Shown piece by piece: positions 27,104-35,054 of a DNA stretch of 64,000 nucleotides (positions are counted from its first letter, which is position 1; the number at the start of each line of letters is the position of its first letter). The stretch lies in NCBI GenBank assembly GCA_900319905.1, contig ONQB01000014.1, positions 1 to 64,000 on the forward strand, read 5' to 3'. The DNA comes from an uncultured Prevotella sp. (GTDB lineage: Bacteria; Bacteroidota; Bacteroidia; Bacteroidales; Bacteroidaceae). Under the pieces are notes generated by a model, which ran no database searches, was not told the DNA's origin, and saw only the letters and a program-made list of their open reading frames with translations. The translations under genes were made by a program, and so were the position numbers.

Positions 27104-28150
27104 TTATTCTGTCACCTCTGAGATTTTCTCCATGACTTGCTTTTCTATCTCGTCGCAGAGCTCGGGGTTGTCACGCAGCAGCGCCATGGTGGCATCACGT
27201 CCTTGAGCCAGTTTGGAACCGTTGTAGCTGAACCAACTGCCGCTCTTGTTGATGATGTCCTGCTCCACGCCCAGGTCGAGCAACTCACCAACCTTGTTGA
27301 TACCTACTCCGAAGAGAATGTCAAACTCAGTTTTTCGGAAGGGAGGTGCCACCTTGTTCTTCACGACCTTCACGCGCACGTGGTTGCCGATGACGTTGTC
27401 GCCGTCCTTGAGGCTCGTCACGCGACGGATATCGAGACGTACGCTGGCATAGAACTTCAGGGCATTACCGCCCGTGGTAGTCTCAGGATTGCCAAACATC
27501 ACGCCTATCTTCTCACGCAGCTGGTTGATGAAGATGCAGCAGGTATTGGTTTTCGAAATGGTGCCGGTGAGCTTACGCAGCGCCTGACTCATCAGACGAG
27601 CCTGCAGACCCACGGCCGAGTCGCCCATGTCGCCCTCAATCTCCTTTTTCGGTGTCAGGGCAGCCACAGAGTCGACGACCAGGATGTCGATGGCCGAACT
27701 GCTGATGAGTTGGTCGGCAATCTGCAAAGCCTGCTCACCATTATCAGGCTGCGAGATATAGAGGTTGTCCACATCCACGCCCAACTTCTCCGCATAGAAG
27801 CGGTCGAAGGCATGCTCTGCGTCGATGAAAGCGGCAATGCCACCCTGCTTCTGTGCCTCGGCAATGGCATGGATGGCCAGTGTGGTCTTACCTGACGATT
27901 CCGGGCCGAAGATCTCCGTGATGCGGCCACGGGGATAGCCGCCCACACCCAGCGCCATGTCGAGTCCGATGGAACCCGTAGGAATGACGTCGACGTTGGC
28001 AACCTTCTCATCGCCCATTCGCATGACAGACCCCTTGCCGAAGTCCTTTTCTATTTTGCTCATGGCGGCCTGCAAGGCTTTCATCTTAGCCTGCTGCTCC
28101 GCCTTCTGCTGATCCACCTCGCCGGTGGATGGTTGATCTGTTTTTGCCAT
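27104..28150 (-). CDS. recA: Recombinase RecA
   Basis: 348 residues from ATG 28150 ([14 protein letters not shown]); the frame is open further upstream, but this places the conserved core at its usual distance. The Walker A motif [30 protein letters not shown] (DNA-binding loop) and [17 protein letters not shown] are diagnostic. It catalyses strand exchange. It begins 25 nt after carboxynorspermidine dehydrogenase, with no obvious promoter or LexA-type operator in that gap. Confidence 0.97.
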   Translation of the reverse strand: MAKTDQPSTGEVDQQKAEQQAKMKALQAAMSKIEKDFGKGSVMRMGDEKVANVDVIPTGSIGLDMALGVGGYPRGRITEIFGPESSGKTTLAIHAIAEAQKQGGIAAFIDAEHAFDRFYAEKLGVDVDNLYISQPDNGEQALQIADQLISSSAIDILVVDSVAALTPKKEIEGDMGDSAVGLQARLMSQALRKLTGTISKTNTCCIFINQLREKIGVMFGNPETTTGGNALKFYASVRLDIRRVTSLKDGDNVIGNHVRVKVVKNKVAPPFRKTEFDILFGVGINKVGELLDLGVEQDIINKSGSWFSYNGSKLAQGRDATMALLRDNPELCDEIEKQVMEKISEVTE

Positions 28151-28175
28151 ATATGATTTATAAGATGATAATTGA

Positions 28176-29423
28176 TTAGACGTTAAACTCGATATCCTTG
28201 TCAAATTCCTCATGCCAAGGCAGACCCTGCCGGGCAATGGTGTCGAGGAAGGGATCGGGATCGAACTGCTCCACATTGTACACACCGGGCTTGCGCCACA
28301 GTCCCTTGAGGAACATCATGGCTCCGGCCATGGCCGGCACACCCGTGGTGTAGCTCACGCCCTGCATGCCTGTCTCCTGATAGGCATCCTGGTGACGGCA
28401 GTTGTTGTATATATAATAGGTATGCTCGCGTCCGTCCTTTATACCTCTGATGCGACAGCCGATGGAGGTCTCACCGTCGTAGTTCTCGCCGAGGTCCTGT
28501 GGATTGGGCAGCACAGCCTTGAGGAACTGCAGGGGCACAATGTTCACCTTCACCGTCTTCGTCGGATCGTCGGCGAGCGGTGCCTCGTAGGTGATGGGGT
28601 CGATGCGGCCCATGCCCAGGTCCTCAATCACACGCAGGTGGGTGAGATATTCCTGGCCGAAGGTCATCCAGAAGCGGCCACGCTTGATAGTTGGATAGTG
28701 TTTGACCAGACTCTCCAGTTCCTCGTGGTGCATGAGGTAGCTCTCACGCGCACCAATGTTGGGATAGTGAAGTGCACGGTGCACCGACAGCGGAGCTGTT
28801 TCCTTCCACTCACCCTCCTCATAGTAGAGGCCTTTCTGCGTAATCTCACGGATGTTGATCTCAGGGTTGAAATTGGTGGCAAAGGCTTTGTGATGGTTGC
28901 CGGCATTGCAGTCGACGATGTCAAGATACTGTATCTCGTCGAAGTAATGCTTGGCGGCATAGGCCGTGAAGGCCTGGCTCACGCCCGGGTCGAAGCCACA
29001 GCCGAGGATGGCGGTCAGTCCGGCCTCCTTGAAGCGCTCGTGGTAGGCCCACTGCCAGCTGTATTCGAAATGCGCCTCGTCGCGCGGCTCGTAGTTGGCC
29101 GTGTCGAGATAGTTGCAGCCGCATGCCAGGCAGGCGTCCATGATGGTGAGATCCTGATAAGGCAGGGCAAGGTTGATGACCAGTGAAGGCTGGTAACTCT
29201 TAAAGAGCTGCTTCAACTGCTCTACGTTGTCGGCATCCACCTCAGCCGTATCAATGGGAAGGGTGAATCCCTTGGCACGGATCGCATCGGCCAGACGGTC
29301 ACACTTGGCTTTGTGATGACTGGCAATGAGAAGTTGATCAAACACGCCAGGATTGGCAGCAATCTTAAAGGCACACACGGTGGCCACGCCACCGGCTCCG
29401 ATCATTAATACTTTGTTGTTCAT
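28176..29423 (-). CDS. Carboxynorspermidine dehydrogenase (saccharopine dehydrogenase family)
   Basis: 415 residues. The N-terminal Rossmann motif is [27 protein letters not shown] and [14 protein letters not shown] are typical of the polyamine branch of the saccharopine dehydrogenase family. It condenses a diamine with aspartate semialdehyde using NADPH to make carboxy(nor)spermidine, the alternative spermidine route of Bacteroidetes. The decarboxylase partner is not in this window. It lies between the unassigned gene and recA in a tight minus-strand run. Confidence 0.9.
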   Translation of the reverse strand: MNNKVLMIGAGGVATVCAFKIAANPGVFDQLLIASHHKAKCDRLADAIRAKGFTLPIDTAEVDADNVEQLKQLFKSYQPSLVINLALPYQDLTIMDACLACGCNYLDTANYEPRDEAHFEYSWQWAYHERFKEAGLTAILGCGFDPGVSQAFTAYAAKHYFDEIQYLDIVDCNAGNHHKAFATNFNPEINIREITQKGLYYEEGEWKETAPLSVHRALHYPNIGARESYLMHHEELESLVKHYPTIKRGRFWMTFGQEYLTHLRVIEDLGMGRIDPITYEAPLADDPTKTVKVNIVPLQFLKAVLPNPQDLGENYDGETSIGCRIRGIKDGREHTYYIYNNCRHQDAYQETGMQGVSYTTGVPAMAGAMMFLKGLWRKPGVYNVEQFDPDPFLDTIARQGLPWHEEFDKDIEFNV

Positions 29424-29456
29424 TGTTATAAGGTATATTTTTGTTTCATATCGTAC

Positions 29457-30101
29457 TTATCCCATGTGATGCTCCAGCTCCTCGGCGGTGATGCCCAAGG
29501 CGTCCATCACCGAATAGGCCAGTTGTTCCTGGCAGAAGCTACCGCCGGGCATGGCGCTCATCGTGAAGATGGTGACGCGCTGGTCGGTGGCTGCGCCGTG
29601 CAGTGCCGACTGCAGTTCGGCATAGAGCGTGCCCTCCTCAGCATTGGGGATGACGATCAGCCGGCGCACCTCACTGTGACCGAGCACCAGCCTGACCACA
29701 TCAAGAATGTAATCGTCCTTGCCCACCATGTCACCCACAGCCACATCGTTGACGAGGAACTCGCCGAGATGGGGATCTGTAAAGGCCTGGGCGTTGAGCT
29801 CCGTGGCATAAACCGACGGGGAGAAATTGCGCAACTGGCTGTTGGCCTTCTCATGGACCAGCAGCACCTGTGTCGTGTGCGACTTGCCGTCGGCGCGCAG
29901 ACCGCCATCCAAGGCTGCGTCGACAGCCCATTGACTGAGGTCGGCCTTCGGCACGCGACGGCCAAGGATGCGCTCACCCTGAACGGTAAAACGAAAGGCT
30001 ACGTCGTCGAGATAGTCAGCATCGGCAACGATGATGGTCTCGCTCAGACGGACATTGTCGGCATTGGGAAAGCCCTTAAATCTTGTATCACTTGTTTCCA
30101 T
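29457..30101 (-). CDS. Conserved-looking cytoplasmic protein, family not assigned
   Basis: 214 residues, no signal peptide or membrane helix. Segments include GFPNADNVRLSETIIVADADY near the start (19 residues of it well ordered in hydrophobic pattern) and a central NDVAVGDMVGKDDYILDVVRL. I cannot name the family with certainty. It heads the run into carboxynorspermidine dehydrogenase (33 nt) and recA. The -7 element at 30105-30113 ends 3 nt before the ATG, so the mRNA is predicted to be leaderless or nearly so. It is divergent from nhaD. Confidence 0.8.
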   Translation of the reverse strand: METSDTRFKGFPNADNVRLSETIIVADADYLDDVAFRFTVQGERILGRRVPKADLSQWAVDAALDGGLRADGKSHTTQVLLVHEKANSQLRNFSPSVYATELNAQAFTDPHLGEFLVNDVAVGDMVGKDDYILDVVRLVLGHSEVRRLIVIPNAEEGTLYAELQSALHGAATDQRVTIFTMSAMPGGSFCQEQLAYSVMDALGITAEELEHHMG

Positions 30102-30104
30102 ATT

Positions 30105-30113
30105 GCAAAGATA
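30105..30113 (-). promoter_or_regulatory. -7 element overlapping the start region of the 30101 gene
   Basis: Minus-strand TATCTTTGC, 3 nt from ATG 30101. If used, transcription starts within 1-2 nt of the start codon. Confidence 0.6.
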
Positions 30114-30157
30114 ATGTTTTATTTGAAAATTGAAAGCAATAAAACATTATTTTTGTT

Positions 30158-30166
30158 TACCTTTGC
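30158..30166 (+). promoter_or_regulatory. -7 element of nhaD
   Basis: TACCTTTGC, 67 nt before ATG 30234, facing away from the minus-strand promoter at 30105-30113. Confidence 0.6.
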
Positions 30167-30233
30167 ACCAAACGTAGTCACTACCCCACTTATTGTAATA
30201 GAATATTCATATCAACATTAGTAACAACAAAAA

Positions 30234-31637
30234 ATGTCTACACTCTCTATTGCTATTATTGTAGTCTTCATCGTAGGCTACCTCTTCATTGCGCTCGAAA
30301 GCGTGACGAAAGTCAACAAGGCGGCCGTCGCTCTGCTCATGTTTGTTGTCGTGTGGTCGCTCTATATGCTCGACCCGGGCTATTTTGTCCAGCTGGTTCA
30401 TCCTCAGTTCATGGACATTCTCAAGCTTGAGCATCCCGAGATGGGCGGTAGTGTTGATGCCGTGCTTACCTTTGTCACCGACATCATACAAAACCATCTT
30501 GGCGACACCGGCACCACGCTGTTCTTCCTGATGGGTGCCATGACCATTGTCGAAGTCGTTGACCAATACGGTGGCTTCGACTGGGTACGCCGCGTGATGC
30601 ACACTAAAAGCAAACGGGCCCTGTTGTGGCGCATTGCCTTCATGACGTTTATTCTCTCAGCCATTCTCGACAACATGACTACGTCAATCGTGATGATCAT
30701 GATTCTGCGCAAGCTGGTGCCCGACCACAAAGACCGTATCATCTATGCGGCACTGGTCATCATCGCAGCCAACTCTGGCGGTGCCTTCTCCCCCATCGGC
30801 GACGTGACGACCATCATGCTGTGGAACAAAGGACTCATCACGGCTTTAGGCGTCATCAGTGAGATTCTCGTGCCGTCGCTCGTCTCTATGATCATCCCCG
30901 CGCTGATCCTGCAACTTGGACTGAAAGGCGACCTCACGACCGGTGACACGACAGAAGAGAAAGCTAACGCTGAAGAAGAATTCTCTGACCTCCAGCGCAA
31001 GACTGTATTCTGCGTGGGTGTGGGCGGCCTCATCTTCGTGCCTATCTTCAAGAGCATCACCCACCTGCCGCCATTCGTCGGCATTCTGCTCGTGCTGAGC
31101 CTGCTGTGGATTGTCACAGAGGTGTTCTACCGCCGTCTGCGTCGTCAGCACACTACCGTGCAGAAGCGGGTGGTCAACCTCATCCGCAACATCGACATGA
31201 GCACCATTCTCTTCTTCCTCGGCATTCTGATGTCGGTGGCCTGTCTGTCTGAGATCGGCGCGCTCACGGCCATGGGCAAGGGACTGAACGTAGCCTTCAA
31301 TGGCAACCACTTCATGGTAACGGGCATCATTGGCGTGCTGTCGAGCATCATCGACAACGTGCCGCTTGTGGCCGGTTGCATGGGCATGTATCCCGTGCAG
31401 GCTGTCGGCGACTTCGCCACCGACGGTGTGTTCTGGCAGTTGCTGGCCTACTGCGCTGGTGTGGGTGGCTCGCTGCTCATCATCGGCTCAGCTGCCGGTG
31501 TGGTGGTGATGGGCCTGGAGAAGATCACCTTCGGCTGGTACATGAAGCATGTCTCATGGATTGCCTTCGCAGGTTATCTCGCCGGCATCCTGAGCTATTA
31601 TGTCTTGCGTGAGTTCATCTTCACGATCCCTCTCTAA
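30234..31637 (+). CDS. nhaD: Na+/H+ antiporter NhaD
   Basis: A 467-residue inner-membrane protein with about 11-12 hydrophobic helices. The ion-transporter family motifs ILDNMTTSIVM and SIIDNVPLVAG (Asp-Asn pairs) and NSGGAFSPIGDVTT identify NhaD within the ArsB/NhaD group. It exchanges Na+ for protons. It is monocistronic, with a perfect hairpin 50 bp after the stop. Confidence 0.95.
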   Translation: MSTLSIAIIVVFIVGYLFIALESVTKVNKAAVALLMFVVVWSLYMLDPGYFVQLVHPQFMDILKLEHPEMGGSVDAVLTFVTDIIQNHLGDTGTTLFFLMGAMTIVEVVDQYGGFDWVRRVMHTKSKRALLWRIAFMTFILSAILDNMTTSIVMIMILRKLVPDHKDRIIYAALVIIAANSGGAFSPIGDVTTIMLWNKGLITALGVISEILVPSLVSMIIPALILQLGLKGDLTTGDTTEEKANAEEEFSDLQRKTVFCVGVGGLIFVPIFKSITHLPPFVGILLVLSLLWIVTEVFYRRLRRQHTTVQKRVVNLIRNIDMSTILFFLGILMSVACLSEIGALTAMGKGLNVAFNGNHFMVTGIIGVLSSIIDNVPLVAGCMGMYPVQAVGDFATDGVFWQLLAYCAGVGGSLLIIGSAAGVVVMGLEKITFGWYMKHVSWIAFAGYLAGILSYYVLREFIFTIPL

Positions 31638-31687
31638 CGCTACTTTTGCAGACGGCCGCCACCATGCCGCCGTCATCCTATATGCTT

Positions 31688-31720
31688 CGGCCGCACAACA
31701 GTCCATCTGTTGTGCGGCCG
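31688..31720. terminator. Perfect GC-rich hairpin after nhaD
   Basis: CGGCCGCACAACAG (31688-31701) and CTGTTGTGCGGCCG (31707-31720) pair perfectly around a 5-nt loop. No T tract follows, so termination strength is uncertain; it may stabilise the mRNA end. Confidence 0.6.
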
Positions 31721-31871
31721 CTGTCGTTATTGCAGTTCACCCAACAGACAAGCGGGCATCTGTCCGAAAAACTGACAATATTTTAACATTTCAACAACGT
31801 GCTGAAATATTGCGGACACTGCCTTCTCTCAGGTGAATCATCGCTGCCAGGCAGCCCTTTTGTAGTCGACC

Positions 31872-32002
31872 GGCCGGCATATCGCTGGAAAAGCACCGAC
31901 ATATCGCCGGAAAGGCAGTGCTTGATCGGCGAGAGGCCGGTGGAATATCGCCGAAAAGCCGGTGGAATACCGCCGAAAGGCCGGTGGAATACCGCCGAAA
32001 GG
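31872..32002. repeat. Intergenic array with 22-bp period (6 units)
   Basis: Units start at 31872, 31894, 31916 (21 bp), 31937, 31959 and 31981. The last three are nearly identical (CCGGTGGAATA followed by CCGCCGAAAGG, with minor changes). The first two share CATATCGC..GGAAA. A partial seventh unit begins at 32003. There are no spacers and no coding frame is maintained. The gap 31638-32216 otherwise holds two hairpins and no supported gene. Confidence 0.8.
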
Positions 32003-32090
32003 CCGGAAATATTTCTCCCATCTTGGAGGTCATTGAGAGTATAAAATACACAGTTTGTTGATTATCAATCAACTATCTATCTACGCCATA

Positions 32091-32138
32091 ACGGCCGTAT
32101 TTCGGGCAAAAGGAGACTTCGCTCAGAAATACGGCCGT
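32091..32138. repeat. Inverted repeat with 22-nt interior
   Basis: ACGGCCGTATTTC (32091-32103) and GAAATACGGCCGT (32126-32138) are perfect inverted copies separated by 22 nt. Each arm contains the self-palindrome ACGGCCGT. It could be an operator or a terminator of convergent transcripts. Confidence 0.6.
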
Positions 32139-32216
32139 CATGAAAGTGGTGATGTAAAACTTCTTCGAATCAAGAAGTCCATCTATAAGATAAGAGAACG
32201 CACCTACCCCTACGCA

Positions 32217-34001
32217 TCAGGGTTTCAAGATTTTTTTGTTACAAGCCACCTTTCCGTCGGCACTCACCGTGCGAACAAGATAGATGCCTCTTGATGGTTG
32301 TTCAATGCGTTTACCAGCAAGGTTAAAGTACTGCGTGTACTTCCTGCTGTCGGCTTGAATTCTTGCCACCGAAATTGCATCAGTGTCACCCGAACCAGTG
32401 CCATTATTATCGACGGAATCCTTTACCAATGCCACATCGTCAATGTGGCACCAATTGTTGGCCTGGCCGTCGGCATAGAATCCAACTTCCACCTGACCGC
32501 CACTGACCACGACACCTTCCATTGTATAGAGATGCCAATGACCGTCGGCTATGTTCATGTCGGTCTTGAAAGTCTTACCTCCACTTGTCGCATACATATA
32601 CATTTCATTAAACGACTTGCCCATTTTGGCATAGGCCGTCAAAGTGTAGGTTCCGTCAGCAAGTGGCACGTGTGTAGTGGAAGAGATCTTCTGATAGACA
32701 GTACGCTGGAAGTCTGCCTTATCGGAGATATTCAGGCACTTGTTACCCATCACTGTGGCGCGATCGGTACGTGAATTGTTAGCATTCAGCACCGGTGAAT
32801 TACCATCACCGATAGCCACTTTGTTGCCCTTTTTCACCTCTGTGGTCCAACCGCGGAGGAAAGCTTGAGAGGGCTTTTTGCCGCTGGGGATGTTCACTCG
32901 GTCGGCATCGAAGCTGAAGTTCTTCACATAATTGTTGTTCTTGCCTACACTCCACTCACCAGTCTCGGCATTCAGATGCCACTGACTCAAGGAATTGAAA
33001 TAAGGTTTCCCATCAACAAATGAGATAGGGCACCACTGGTTGTAACCATTGCCATTTCCGGCAAAGCCTGCCCAACGGTCTCCACAATAGACCACCGTCT
33101 CCTGCTTGGTGCCGCGTACGGTGTAGAAGAATCCAGTCTGCGTCACGTGGCCGTAGTCATCAGCCGAGCCTGGCATAACCTGCATGTGGTTGGTTGGCGT
33201 ATAGGGACCATAGATGCTAGAAGCTTCCAGGTAATAAACGTTGGAAGCGTTCCAACCATAGAGATCGGAGGCGCAGACATAATACTTGCCTTGGTACTTG
33301 AACATACAGTCGCCCTCACGGCCGGCACCTTTATAAATCTGATGACAGTCTTTGAGACCAATTTTCCCATCGGCACATACCCCAATCTCCGAAAGATAAA
33401 TGCGCGAGCGTCCCTTTCCGTAGCTGTAGCAGAGATACGACTTGCCGGTGTCGGGATCGGTGAAGACCGTCATGTCGCCCGTATTCGGCGTACCAATCAT
33501 GTTGGTCATATCAATCTGGTTGTGGCGTTGGAAATTGCCAGTGGGCGTATTGCACGTAGCAACCAATACGTTGTCGTTGAACTGTGTCAAAAGCGCGTAC
33601 TTCTTCGCCTCGGGTATGTAGACTACACCCAGGCGTCCCACCCAATAAGCCCAACCGGCAGAAGAGGGAGTGAGCACATCATTGACAAAGGTCCAATTGA
33701 CCAAGTCGTCGCTTCTATAGCAAGTGACCGACAAGAAGTGGGTCACATTGCTCTTGCTGCCAGCCAAGGCTTTGGGACAGTAGTCGACAGCCTCCTGGTA
33801 TTTTGCACCATACCAATAATAGTGCTCCACACCCTGCGCATCGGGGAATCGGAAAATACCACCGCCCTGACTGTAAATGTAATTGCCGGAGGTGGTCTTC
33901 CAAAACGAGTCATTGACAATCAATGGCACATTGCCATCATTTGCCTTAGCACACATCAGCGTTAAGAAAGCGCCGATGAGTAGTAGCATTTGTTTCTTCA
34001 T
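32217..34001 (-). CDS. Secreted glycoside hydrolase family 43-like enzyme with C-terminal binding module
   Basis: 594 residues from ATG 34001, giving a good signal peptide (MKKQMLLLIGAFLTLMCAKA). Residues ~25-340 form a five-bladed propeller-type GH43-like domain (YSQGGGIFRF, HYYWYG, CYRSDDLVNW, DMTVFTDPDTGKSYLCYS). Residues ~400-530 resemble a jelly-roll carbohydrate-binding module. The end (FNLAGKRIEQPSRGIYLVR) looks like the Prevotella-type C-terminal sorting tail. The exo-beta-galactosidase or arabinosidase activity is inferred from the GH53 neighbour, 19 nt upstream. Confidence 0.82.
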   Translation of the reverse strand: MKKQMLLLIGAFLTLMCAKANDGNVPLIVNDSFWKTTSGNYIYSQGGGIFRFPDAQGVEHYYWYGAKYQEAVDYCPKALAGSKSNVTHFLSVTCYRSDDLVNWTFVNDVLTPSSAGWAYWVGRLGVVYIPEAKKYALLTQFNDNVLVATCNTPTGNFQRHNQIDMTNMIGTPNTGDMTVFTDPDTGKSYLCYSYGKGRSRIYLSEIGVCADGKIGLKDCHQIYKGAGREGDCMFKYQGKYYVCASDLYGWNASNVYYLEASSIYGPYTPTNHMQVMPGSADDYGHVTQTGFFYTVRGTKQETVVYCGDRWAGFAGNGNGYNQWCPISFVDGKPYFNSLSQWHLNAETGEWSVGKNNNYVKNFSFDADRVNIPSGKKPSQAFLRGWTTEVKKGNKVAIGDGNSPVLNANNSRTDRATVMGNKCLNISDKADFQRTVYQKISSTTHVPLADGTYTLTAYAKMGKSFNEMYMYATSGGKTFKTDMNIADGHWHLYTMEGVVVSGGQVEVGFYADGQANNWCHIDDVALVKDSVDNNGTGSGDTDAISVARIQADSRKYTQYFNLAGKRIEQPSRGIYLVRTVSADGKVACNKKILKP

Positions 34002-34020
34002 AAGTATAAATGTTGATTCT

Positions 34021-35040
34021 TTATGGTCTGAAGGCATCCATGATATGCGTCGGCCTGCCGTTGCGGAAAGCTCCTAACTTATAGCCGCTGTCAATTTCCG
34101 GTGCCCAATAGAAAATGCCATGGCAATGGCCGTCAGTCTCCGTACGCAGGGCATGAATGAAGGTTTTCATAAACTGGTATCCCTTGTCAGGATAGTCAGC
34201 ATCATAGCCCGTCTCAACTACCATGCAATCCTTGCCCCATTTCTTAAATATGCCATTGATGTTGGCCACGCAGTCGATGATCGTATGCCCATCCTTGAAC
34301 TCGAGGTGCTGTTTCTGATCCCAATAGGGATAGCAGCTCAGTCCTACCCAGTCATAATGAACATGATTGACCTCAAAGGCGTTGAGCAATACATTATACC
34401 GTTGGGGATCCACGCCACCGTCAATATGAATGATGGTCTTGGCATCGGGATAGACACTTTTCGCCGCCAAGCACCCTGCCTCTGTGAGCCCGCAGTAGTT
34501 TTCCATCTGCGTTTCAGCACGTCCCATCTCCCACAGCATGCCGTGGGTAGTCTCGTTGCCTATCTCTATCCATCTGACATCTATATCGTGAGCCTTATAA
34601 TAGGTGAGCACCTCGCGAGTATGGGCATCGACGGCATTTTTCATCTCGCGGTAGTTATAGCCTTTCCAGGCCGCAGGGATGGTCTGACTGCCCGGATCGG
34701 CCCACGTGTCACTATAATGGAAGCTGATCATCACTGGCATTCCCAGCTTCTTTGCTCTGAGGGCCAGTACAAGTTGGTCTTCCTTGGAGCACCATCCGTT
34801 TTTAGGATTCACCCATATACGCAACCTGATGGCATTGAGCCCATAAGCTTTCATCAGCGCCACCTCCTCACATTCCTTACCCTGCGCATCAAGTAGCTTG
34901 TGTCCCATCTTCTCATTCATCGTGGCACCTGACACATCGGCCCCGAGCCAAAAGGGCTCTCCGCCCAACGCCTGAGAAACAGGTGCCAGACAGAGAGCCA
35001 ACAAAAACATCCATTTACCTAAAAAACCACTATGATTCAT
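34021..35040 (-). CDS. GH53 arabinogalactan endo-beta-1,4-galactanase
   Basis: 339 residues with a signal peptide ending near QALGG. The GH53 core is clear: FWLGADVSG, the acid/base Glu in IEIGNETTHG and the nucleophile Glu in MVVETGYDADYP. GH53 enzymes cut beta-1,4-galactan in pectin side chains and type I arabinogalactan, so this gene fixes the likely substrate of the locus. It follows the SusC-SusD fusion by 14 nt and precedes the GH43 gene by 19 nt, so all three are one minus-strand operon. Confidence 0.93.
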   Translation of the reverse strand: MNHSGFLGKWMFLLALCLAPVSQALGGEPFWLGADVSGATMNEKMGHKLLDAQGKECEEVALMKAYGLNAIRLRIWVNPKNGWCSKEDQLVLALRAKKLGMPVMISFHYSDTWADPGSQTIPAAWKGYNYREMKNAVDAHTREVLTYYKAHDIDVRWIEIGNETTHGMLWEMGRAETQMENYCGLTEAGCLAAKSVYPDAKTIIHIDGGVDPQRYNVLLNAFEVNHVHYDWVGLSCYPYWDQKQHLEFKDGHTIIDCVANINGIFKKWGKDCMVVETGYDADYPDKGYQFMKTFIHALRTETDGHCHGIFYWAPEIDSGYKLGAFRNGRPTHIMDAFRP

Positions 35041-35054
35041 TTTCTATTTGCTTG

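Noticed and set aside
28151-28285. 45-residue N-terminal extension of RecA
   Set aside because: The extension overlaps the end of carboxynorspermidine dehydrogenase and has no similarity to RecA starts.
10951-32002. Arrays at 10951-11104 and 31872-32002 as CRISPR
   Set aside because: The units are directly adjacent, with no unique spacers, and no cas genes lie in the window.
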